From Calditerrivibrio sp. (GTDB lineage: Bacteria > Chrysiogenota > Deferribacteres > Deferribacterales > Calditerrivibrionaceae): a DNA stretch of 13,447 nucleotides. The notes beneath the pieces were generated by a model. It was not told the origin of the DNA, did no database searches, and saw only the letters and a list, made by a program, of their open reading frames with translations. Position numbers and translations under genes: made by a program. This document shows positions 7,841 to 13,447 of the stretch, piece after piece (within the stretch, counting starts at the first letter, position 1; each line of letters opens with the position of its first letter). Location of the stretch: NCBI GenBank assembly GCA_020217115.1, contig JAIWOA010000102.1, positions 1-13,447 on the forward strand, in the 5' to 3' direction.

Positions 7841-8731
7841 CTCTATAGAAAACTGCTTTATATTTAGTTTATCCATGGTTAATTTATTAAGATCATTCAT
7901 ATGCTTAAACCATGTTATCTGCCTTTTTGCAAAATTTCTAGTTTTTTTCTGGATATCTGAAATAGTTTCCTCCAAGTTCCCCCCATTTTTTATAAAATTT
8001 GCAATTTCTCTATAACCTATAGCCTTAAATGAACTCATTGTTTCCTTATACCCATTCATGAGGAGATATTTTACTTCATCTACCCACCCAGATGCAAACA
8101 TCTTTTCTACCCTTTGATTAATGGATTTGTAGAGATTTTCTCTATCTTTATCAATTAAGTACAATGAATATTTATATTTGGGTGTTCTGTGGAGTATTCT
8201 ATGGGCATCTGTCACAGTCATTTTTGTATAATAGATTATTTCAAAGGCTCTTATAATCTTATTTATATCATTGTGGGAGATTTTTTGTGCATAGATGGGA
8301 TCTTTTTCCATAAGTAGCTTGTAAAAGTATTCAATCCCCTTTTTACCTATATCTTTTGCCATCTCAATTCTAAATTCATTATTTTTTTCTGGGCCTGCGA
8401 ATATCCCATTTATTAGTGTTTCTACATAAAGCCCTGTTCCTCCAACTATTAATGGAATTTTACCTCTTTTTATTATCTGGTCGATTAAATCTTCTGCCAT
8501 TTCAAAAAAATCTCCAGCTGAATATTGTTCATCTGGGTTTAATATATCTATCATGTGGTGTCTTACTTTCAACAGTTCATCTTTATCAGGTTTCCCTGTA
8601 CCGATATCCATGCCTCTATAAACTTGAAAGGCATCTGCACTTATAATCTCAATATCAAGAAAGTCTGCTATGGCCAATGAGAGAGCTGTTTTACCTGATG
8701 AAGTGTATCCAGTAATTATTGGTATTTTCAT
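7808..8731 (-). CDS. miaA: tRNA dimethylallyltransferase
   Basis: Transfers a dimethylallyl group to N6 of A37 in tRNAs reading U-starting codons (EC 2.5.1.75), the first step towards ms2i6A. The 307 residues match the family length. The P-loop is GYTSSGKT at 8-15. The SADAFQVYRGMDIGTGKP block at 31-48 carries D33, and HHMIDIL, EQYSAGDF, GGTGLY (97-102) and the C-terminal SSFKAIGYREI and TRNFAKRQITWF blocks are diagnostic. The P-loop proline of GPTASGKT is replaced by tyrosine, a mild variation. The start ATG overlaps the mutL stop in an ATGA, which suggests translational coupling. It is the last gene of the minus-strand operon and its final 11 codons lie inside the end of the convergent HTH-cupin gene. 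The mutL-miaA order recalls E. coli, but no hfq follows. Confidence 0.97.
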   Translation of the reverse strand: MKIPIITGYTSSGKTALSLAIADFLDIEIISADAFQVYRGMDIGTGKPDKDELLKVRHHMIDILNPDEQYSAGDFFEMAEDLIDQIIKRGKIPLIVGGTGLYVETLINGIFAGPEKNNEFRIEMAKDIGKKGIEYFYKLLMEKDPIYAQKISHNDINKIIRAFEIIYYTKMTVTDAHRILHRTPKYKYSLYLIDKDRENLYKSINQRVEKMFASGWVDEVKYLLMNGYKETMSSFKAIGYREIANFIKNGGNLEETISDIQKKTRNFAKRQITWFKHMNDLNKLTMDKLNIKQFSIELLRQIDPENS

Positions 8732-10416
8732 CTCTGAAACTTGCTGAAGATAAATTCTTTACTGAGCTTGAATATAATTGGTCTACCGTGTGGACATGTG
8801 AAGGGGTTTGAGGAGCAGAAAAGATTTCTGACTATCTCCTCCATCTCAAACTTTGTTAAATAATCTCCAGATTTTATAGCATTTCTACAGGACATAGTTA
8901 ATGCAAGTGCATCATTATTTATATTTGAGTTCTTTATAACTTCTGTTATCAGATCCTTTATCTCCTCCTCAATATTTTTTTGCATTAGAGATGATGGTAT
9001 AGCTGATACTTTTATACTATTTTTGCTAAATATCTCATATTCAAAGCCAAATTTTTGTAAAATTAATTGGTTATCTTTAAGATAATCTATTGCTTTATGA
9101 TCAAGAGTGACAATAATTGGCTCAAAAAGTATTGTTGAAGCAACAGTTCTGTTTTCGCTTAAATATTGCTCATATAAAACTCTTTCATGGGCAATATGTT
9201 GATCTATTAGGTAGAGATCATTACCTTTTTCACACAAAATTACTGTTTTAAAAAGTTGCCCTATTATATTGAAGTCGTTGGGGAGATAGCTTTCACTTTC
9301 CTCTTTTACAATCTGTGTGCTATTTTTTGTATCTAAAATGGTTGTAAGGTCAGTCAGATAGACTTTGCTATCTATAAAATTATTTTCAAAATATCTCTTA
9401 CTTTCATGGATATCTGATCTGTCATATTCAAGTTTTAACCCATCTAACCCTTTTTTAAAAGATCTATAAACAAAGTCAAATACTTCCTTAGGATTAAAAA
9501 AACGTACTGAGGCTTTTGTAGGGTGTATATTGACATCGACATTTTCATTATATATTGTTATATTAACAAAGGCAAAAGGGTATCTATTCTCAGGCATTAA
9601 TCTATAGTAAGACTGAATTATCCCTTGCATTAGCTGGTAGTCTTTGATTATTCTTCTATTTACTGCAATAATTATATTGTCTTTTCTAAACTTTTGGTTA
9701 TCTGGAAATCCCGCAACAGCTTCTATCGAGATACCTTCACAACTGTCCTTGATTTCAAAGCAGGAGCTTTCCCCAAAAATATCTTTAATTCTTGTAAACA
9801 TTGAGTTTGAACGGTTGAACTCTAATATCTTTTCTCCATCCCGAATAAAAACTAAATCGATATTGTAGTTTATAGCTGAAAAGTTTTTAACAAATTTTAA
9901 AATTTCTTTACCTTCATTGGAGGAGCTTTTAACAAATTTTTTTCTTACAGGTATTTTGGAAAAAAGATTTCTTACCTCTACAATTGTTCCTCTGGTAGAT
10001 GTTGCTGGTTTTATAATTGGGGGGGAATTAAAATGCTTTTCCAGAGTATAGACGTCAAAGTTGTCCCGCTTTGATGTTATAGCAAAGTCAGAGACTGAGC
10101 TTATTGCAGATAGTGCTTCCCCTCTGAAGCCAAATGTTTTTACAGAGTAGATATCTTCAAAGGATCTTATTTTACTTGTTGCATGCCTCTTGATTGTAAG
10201 TGGCATATCTTCTGGCATTATCCCTTTCCCATTGTCCGTTACTTTTATCAGGGACAGACCACCATCAGCTATCTCCACAGTTATTTTATCTGCACCGGCA
10301 TCAATTGAGTTTTCGAGGAGTTCTTTTACTACGTTGTATGGCTTTTCTACTACCTCACCGGCTGCAATCTTATCTGATACTTCTGCTGGCAGTTGAATAA
10401 TTTCATTTAAGGTCAA
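8728..10416 (-). CDS. mutL: DNA mismatch repair protein MutL (endonuclease type)
   Basis: Links mismatch recognition by MutS to strand removal. The N-terminal GHKL ATPase has E32 and N36 in KELLENSIDAGA, D61 in DNGKGI, RHATSKI at 78-84, GFRGEAL at 96-102 and HPTK at 298-301. A variable linker (about 330-380) joins it to the C-terminal dimerisation domain. That domain carries DQH-x3-E-x4-E at 405-416, SCRNAIKSG at 509-517 and CPHGRP at 541-546, the metal-binding set of nicking MutL proteins, so this protein probably nicks DNA itself. The motif reads DQHI where DQHA is usual. With 562 residues it is somewhat short for the family, mainly in the linker. The start is TTG at 10416, supported by CGGAG 7 bases upstream inside the accA end; no in-frame ATG lies nearby. 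It lies 4 bases after accA and overlaps miaA by 4. Confidence 0.96.
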   Translation of the reverse strand: MTLNEIIQLPAEVSDKIAAGEVVEKPYNVVKELLENSIDAGADKITVEIADGGLSLIKVTDNGKGIMPEDMPLTIKRHATSKIRSFEDIYSVKTFGFRGEALSAISSVSDFAITSKRDNFDVYTLEKHFNSPPIIKPATSTRGTIVEVRNLFSKIPVRKKFVKSSSNEGKEILKFVKNFSAINYNIDLVFIRDGEKILEFNRSNSMFTRIKDIFGESSCFEIKDSCEGISIEAVAGFPDNQKFRKDNIIIAVNRRIIKDYQLMQGIIQSYYRLMPENRYPFAFVNITIYNENVDVNIHPTKASVRFFNPKEVFDFVYRSFKKGLDGLKLEYDRSDIHESKRYFENNFIDSKVYLTDLTTILDTKNSTQIVKEESESYLPNDFNIIGQLFKTVILCEKGNDLYLIDQHIAHERVLYEQYLSENRTVASTILFEPIIVTLDHKAIDYLKDNQLILQKFGFEYEIFSKNSIKVSAIPSSLMQKNIEEEIKDLITEVIKNSNINNDALALTMSCRNAIKSGDYLTKFEMEEIVRNLFCSSNPFTCPHGRPIIFKLSKEFIFSKFQR

Positions 10417-10420
10417 TCAG

Positions 10421-11377
10421 TTACTCCGAAAACACACCCATAGATCTAAATTTTTGGTAACGCATTTCAAATAGCTCATCACTTGAATACTGTTTAAGTT
10501 CATTGAAATACTTTTTTAGAGCTTTTTTTACATTTGAGAAGGTAGTTTCATGATCTCTGTGGGCTCCACCAACAGGTTCCTTTATTATTTCATCTATTAT
10601 ATTTAAGCTCTTGAGATCCTGGGCAGTTAATTTCAATGCCTCTGCAGCTCTTTTTGAATATGAAGCATCTTTCCATAAAATAGATGCACAACCTTCAGGG
10701 CTTATTACTGCGTAAATTGAGTGCTCAAGCATCAGCACTTTATTCCCCATTGCAATTGCCAATGCGCCCCCACTACCACCTTCCCCTGTTATAACAGTAA
10801 TCATAGGGACTTTTAAACCTGCCATCTCCAACAGATTTCTTGCTATGGCTTCTGCCTGCCCCCTTTCCTCTGCTCCAATGCCTGGATAGGCTCCAGGTGT
10901 ATCTACAAAGGTAAAAATTGGTCTATTAAACTTTTCTGCCATTTTAAATAATCTTAAAGCTTTTCTGTAACCTTCTGGGTTTGGCATTCCGAAGTTCCTA
11001 TATATATTCTCTTTTGTGTTTCTACCTTTCTGATGACCTACAATCATACATGGTTCACCATCAAATTTCCCTATCCCAGCAACTATAGCAGGATCATCCA
11101 TATATAATCTGTCTCCGTGAAGCTCCACAAAGTCTTCAAATATTGCACCAATGTAGTCCAGAGTATATGGTCTATTGGGATGTCTGGCAACCAGTACTTT
11201 TTGAGAAGGTGAAAGGTTTCTATAGATGTTTGACTTAACCTTCTGGATCCTTTCTTCCAATTTATAGATTTTATTTTCGATATCTTTGTCTACTAATTCT
11301 GAAATACCTTTTAGTTCTTCAAGTTTCTTCTCCAACTCATATATAGGTACTTCAAATTCTAACGGCTGAATTGCCAT
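10421..11377 (-). CDS. accA: Acetyl-CoA carboxylase carboxyltransferase subunit alpha
   Basis: With AccD forms the carboxyltransferase that moves CO2 from carboxybiotin to acetyl-CoA, giving malonyl-CoA for fatty acid synthesis (EC 2.1.3.15). The 318 residues are the standard AccA length. A charged N-terminal helical/coiled-coil segment (about 10-55) precedes the crotonase-like domain. ARHPNRPYTLDYI, FVELHGDR, VDTPGAYPGIGAEERGQ and ITGEGGSGGALAI are AccA signatures; the glycine-rich turns form the oxyanion holes for the acyl-CoA and biotin carbonyls. YAVISPEGCASILWKD near residue 225 is also conserved. ATG has AGAGGTGG just upstream (11381-11388), in the 13-base gap after the Dsb-like gene. 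accD, accB and accC are not in the window. Confidence 0.98.
   Translation of the reverse strand: MAIQPLEFEVPIYELEKKLEELKGISELVDKDIENKIYKLEERIQKVKSNIYRNLSPSQKVLVARHPNRPYTLDYIGAIFEDFVELHGDRLYMDDPAIVAGIGKFDGEPCMIVGHQKGRNTKENIYRNFGMPNPEGYRKALRLFKMAEKFNRPIFTFVDTPGAYPGIGAEERGQAEAIARNLLEMAGLKVPMITVITGEGGSGGALAIAMGNKVLMLEHSIYAVISPEGCASILWKDASYSKRAAEALKLTAQDLKSLNIIDEIIKEPVGGAHRDHETTFSNVKKALKKYFNELKQYSSDELFEMRYQKFRSMGVFSE
10424..10428 (-). promoter_or_regulatory. Ribosome binding site that sets the mutL TTG start
   Basis: CGGAG on the minus strand lies 7 bases before the TTG at 10416 and within the last codons of accA. The nearby ATG (minus strand, about 10 bases further in) is out of frame, so the site supports the rare TTG start and coupling of mutL translation to accA. 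Confidence 0.6.
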
Positions 11378-11390
11378 AAACCACCTCTAT

Positions 11391-12212
11391 TTACTTCATT
11401 AAAGAAAAGCCTTTATCTATGATTTGTGTGTTATACCCTTCTACCTTCCTTCCATTTATAAAAATGACAGGAGTAGAGTTTATTCCATATTTATCAGCAA
11501 GTTCCATATGTTGTTTTATTTTGTCTGCTACCTCTTTAGATTCTAATAATTTTTCAAATTCAAGCTTTTTCCCTGTCATATTCCCAAAAGCTTCTATTAT
11601 CTGCTTATCATTCATTGAATCATACTTGCCACTGTACAGCTCAGCTGTGAAATTTTTTCCTAACTTTAACCCTGCTTCAAGAATTTTAGAGTATAACATC
11701 GCTTTTTTGTGTATTGATAATGGGAAATGCATAAGATATACAGCTACATCTTTTTTCCCAGTAAGTTTTGAATTTAGATATTCATTTGCTTTTCTGCAAT
11801 ATGGACATTCAAAATCTGAGACTTCTATTATAATATTTTTTGAATTTTTATTCCCATATATAAGGGTAAGGTTTGATACATCTATATTTACAGTATCATA
11901 CATAAATATCGTTTCCCTTAATATGCTTGAACCTTTTGATATGTCTACTATATCTGGTAATAAAATATTGCCATTACTTACTAAGTATTGATCTACTTTT
12001 TTGTTATTCTGCTTATCGGTTATCACAGCTTTTACAAGGTAGTAACCTTTTATTTCATCAATCTCTTTTATCACTAAAATTTCTACATCTACATTTTTCA
12101 AACCTCTTTTTTCGAAGTTTGAAAGTAGATTTTTTTCTAACGTTTTTTCAATTCCTGAAGCGTAAAGGTTAAAACTAAAAAGTAACAAAAAAACAGTAAT
12201 AATGCTTCTCAT
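11391..12212 (-). CDS. Periplasmic DsbA/DsbC-like thiol-disulfide oxidoreductase
   Basis: Probable periplasmic enzyme that forms, reduces or rearranges disulfide bonds; the direction and substrates cannot be read from sequence. A signal peptide is visible: MRS, a hydrophobic stretch to about residue 15, and a likely cleavage after LYA at 18. Residues about 115-270 form a DsbA-type thioredoxin fold with the active site CPYC (C136-C139) in DFECPYC and the cis-proline loop STPVIF with P248, followed by INGRKVEGY. Residues about 20-110 form a separate domain; its YLVSNGNILLPDIVDIS stretch recalls the N-terminal dimerisation domain of DsbC, so an isomerase-like dimer is possible. The 273 residues are longer than simple DsbA. 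ATG follows GAGGA by 6 bases. It is second in the minus-strand operon, 26 bases after the cupin gene and 13 before accA. No DsbB or DsbD partner is in view. Confidence 0.85.
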   Translation of the reverse strand: MRSIITVFLLLFSFNLYASGIEKTLEKNLLSNFEKRGLKNVDVEILVIKEIDEIKGYYLVKAVITDKQNNKKVDQYLVSNGNILLPDIVDISKGSSILRETIFMYDTVNIDVSNLTLIYGNKNSKNIIIEVSDFECPYCRKANEYLNSKLTGKKDVAVYLMHFPLSIHKKAMLYSKILEAGLKLGKNFTAELYSGKYDSMNDKQIIEAFGNMTGKKLEFEKLLESKEVADKIKQHMELADKYGINSTPVIFINGRKVEGYNTQIIDKGFSLMK

Positions 12213-12238
12213 AATCTATCCTCACAAAAATTTTTATT

Positions 12239-12586
12239 TTAATATTCACCATTTTCTGGAACAATGCATATAAATTTGACATCCTGTCCTTTGTTTGCAA
12301 TAAATTGATGGGTAACATTGTTTGGAATAAACCCTACTACACCAGCTTTAACGTCATAATCTTTTCCGTCAATATGTAGAGTAGCTTCACCTTCTATAAT
12401 GTAATTTATGTGTGGCCAGTCATGATTATGTTTTGGTGTAAAACCTCCAGCTTTAACGGTAAAGATTCTCATTACATTACCTTCCCATCCATTAGCTGGT
12501 GATATTGCAACCTGTTTTACAACATCTTTTATATTATCTCCATTGTAGTATATTTTCTCAATATCGTTTAAATGTTTAATAAACAT
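12239..12586 (-). CDS. Small single-domain cupin protein
   Basis: A 115-residue stand-alone cupin of unknown function. The beta-barrel core spans about residues 38-110. Motif 1 reads GGFTPKHNHDWPHINYIIEGEA from residue 47 in parts: H53, H55 and H59 are likely metal ligands, with the usual glutamate replaced by histidine (H59). Motif 2 supplies H93 in NVTHQF. It therefore could bind a metal through four histidines. Such small cupins include sensors, isomerases and dioxygenase-like proteins, and none can be chosen here. There is no signal peptide, so it is cytosolic. ATG has GGAGG four bases upstream (12591-12595). It is the first gene of the minus-strand operon and is transcribed divergently from acnA across a 142-base region. 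Confidence 0.85.
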   Translation of the reverse strand: MFIKHLNDIEKIYYNGDNIKDVVKQVAISPANGWEGNVMRIFTVKAGGFTPKHNHDWPHINYIIEGEATLHIDGKDYDVKAGVVGFIPNNVTHQFIANKGQDVKFICIVPENGEY

Positions 12587-12610
12587 AATTCCTCCATATA
12601 TCTACTTTGA

Positions 12611-12646
12611 GTTTTTTATGATATATCATATTGTTTAAAAAAGCAA
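12611..12646 (-). promoter_or_regulatory. Predicted promoter of the minus-strand operon
   Basis: On the minus strand TTGCTT (12641-12646, 3 of 6 to the -35 consensus) is 17 bases from TATCAT (12618-12623, 5 of 6 to the -10 consensus). Transcription would start near 12611 with a leader of about 25 bases to the cupin ATG. The -10 lies inside the 14-bp palindrome. The -35 is weak, so this is tentative. Confidence 0.35.
12617..12630. promoter_or_regulatory. 14-bp perfect palindrome, possible operator
   Basis: TATGATATATCATA reads the same on both strands. It covers the predicted -10 of the cupin-led operon. The inner ten bases ATGATATATC recur at 12685-12694, at the predicted start of acnA transcription. 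A dimeric regulator is the natural reading, though the AT-rich background makes short palindromes less surprising. Confidence 0.4.
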
Positions 12647-12654
12647 ATATTTAG

Positions 12655-12683
12655 TTTACAAAAATATTTTATTAATTTATAAT
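12655..12683 (+). promoter_or_regulatory. Predicted sigma-70 promoter of acnA
   Basis: TTTACA at 12655-12660 (5 of 6) and a perfect TATAAT at 12678-12683 are separated by 17 bases. Transcription would begin near 12690, with a leader of about 39 bases to the acnA ATG. This is the best promoter match in the window. Confidence 0.7.
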
Positions 12684-12684
12684 A

Positions 12685-12694
12685 ATGATATATC
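12685..12694. promoter_or_regulatory. Second copy of the ATGATATATC motif at the acnA transcription start
   Basis: The ten bases ATGATATATC are identical to 12618-12627 in the palindrome, 67 bases away. The inner eight, GATATATC, are themselves palindromic. The copy begins one base after the acnA -10, a position where a bound protein would block initiation. Confidence 0.3.
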
Positions 12695-12728
12695 TTTTTA
12701 TAGTTAGTTCAATTTCCATGGAGGATTT

Positions 12729-13447
12729 ATGGAGAAAGAAAAATTTTTGGCAAGTTTTGATTATGAGGAAAGAGATTATCTATTTTACGATATAAATAGG
12801 TTAGGAAAAGATGGATTTGATATAAAGAAATTGCCATATTCAATAAAGATTCTCGTAGAGAATATAATGAGAAATATGGATGGTTTAGTTATTACTTTAA
12901 ATGACCTGCATAGCATTGCAGGATGGAAAAAACACTACGATAAACCAGTAGAAATACCTTACAAACCTGTAAGGGTTTTGATGCAGGATTTTACAGGAGT
13001 TCCAGCTGTAGTTGATCTTGCTGCTATGAGAGATAAAATGGCAGATCTTGGTAAAAATCCACACATGATAAATCCTCTTATCCCTGTAGATCTTATTGTG
13101 GATCACTCTGTTCAAGTTGATTATTACGGTACTTCAGATAGTATAATAAAAAATGTTGATCTTGAGTATAAAAGGAATATAGAAAGATATAAGCTGTTAA
13201 AATGGGGGCAGAAGGCCTTTAATAATTTTAGGGTGGTTCCACCAAATTCTGGAATCTGTCACCAGGTGAACCTTGAATATCTTGCAAAGGTAGCAGTAGT
13301 AGAGGAATCTAAATCTGGGAAACTGGTATACCTTGACACATGTATAGGTACAGATTCCCATACTCCAATGGTCAACGGGATAGGTGTAATGGGATGGGGT
13401 GTTGGTGGTATTGAGGCTGAGGCTGTTATGCTTGGTCAGCCATACTA
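12729..13447 (+). CDS. acnA: Aconitate hydratase, AcnA type (3' end outside window)
   Basis: TCA-cycle enzyme that isomerises citrate and isocitrate through cis-aconitate with a [4Fe-4S] cluster (EC 4.2.1.3). The first 239 residues are present, about a quarter of the usual 890, and the frame stays open to the window edge. Blocks typical of the AcnA/IRP branch are RVLMQDFTGVPAVVDLAAMRD, NPLIPVDLIVDHSVQVD in parts, RNIERYKLLKWGQ, FRVVPPNSGICHQVNLEYLA, GTDSHTPMVNG with D209-S210-H211, and GWGVGGIEAEA. The cluster cysteines lie beyond the window and cannot be checked. The sister enzyme AcnD (2-methylcitrate dehydratase) shares this fold and is the main alternative. ATG has GGAGG at 12720-12724. 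The gene has its own strong predicted promoter in the divergent region. Confidence 0.94.
   Translation, partial: MEKEKFLASFDYEERDYLFYDINRLGKDGFDIKKLPYSIKILVENIMRNMDGLVITLNDLHSIAGWKKHYDKPVEIPYKPVRVLMQDFTGVPAVVDLAAMRDKMADLGKNPHMINPLIPVDLIVDHSVQVDYYGTSDSIIKNVDLEYKRNIERYKLLKWGQKAFNNFRVVPPNSGICHQVNLEYLAKVAVVEESKSGKLVYLDTCIGTDSHTPMVNGIGVMGWGVGGIEAEAVMLGQPY

Noticed and set aside
11419..11991. 190-residue plus-strand open frame opposite the Dsb-like gene.
   Set aside because: The minus-strand protein has a signal peptide, CPYC and a cis-proline loop; this frame is its antisense shadow.

Overview
This is a compact, AT-rich stretch of ordinary bacterial chromosome carrying core housekeeping genes and a few less common neighbours. 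ADP-heptose epimerase (LPS inner core), lipoprotein signal peptidase and a signal-peptide-bearing thioredoxin-fold oxidoreductase point to a Gram-negative (diderm) bacterium. MutL keeps an endonuclease motif, as in bacteria that lack MutH. Low GC, heavy use of AGA/AGG and ATA codons and the gene mixture would suit a member of the Deferribacterota (for example Calditerrivibrio or Deferribacter relatives). That placement is an impression from the proteins, not a search result.

Layout. Positions 1-6848 (+) hold a tightly packed cluster: ileS (5' end outside the window), lspA, purH, purD, hldD, with gaps of 1-19 bases, probably one operon. After a 105-base AT-rich gap with a predicted promoter come the DNA-bending protein HU (6954-7226), a strong intrinsic terminator, and directly after it an HTH-cupin regulator (7280-7840). 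From the other side a minus-strand cluster runs 12586 down to 7808: small cupin, periplasmic DsbA/DsbC-like protein, accA, mutL, miaA, with gaps of 4-26 bases and a 4-base ATGA overlap between mutL and miaA. It converges on the HTH-cupin gene with a 33-base overlap of the coding ends. A 142-base divergent intergenic region (12587-12728) separates the small cupin from aconitase acnA (+), which runs off the right edge.

Working together. The genes serve separate core pathways: isoleucine charging, lipoprotein maturation, the last two steps to IMP plus GAR synthesis, LPS heptose supply, nucleoid structure, tRNA A37 prenylation, mismatch repair, malonyl-CoA synthesis, envelope thiol chemistry and the TCA cycle. 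I see no phage, IS element, CRISPR, RNA gene or defence locus, and nothing that amounts to a new system. The most interesting features are regulatory: a 14-bp palindrome and a second copy of its core placed on the two divergent promoters between the cupin gene and acnA, and the HTH-cupin gene that begins right after the HU terminator without a ribosome binding site.
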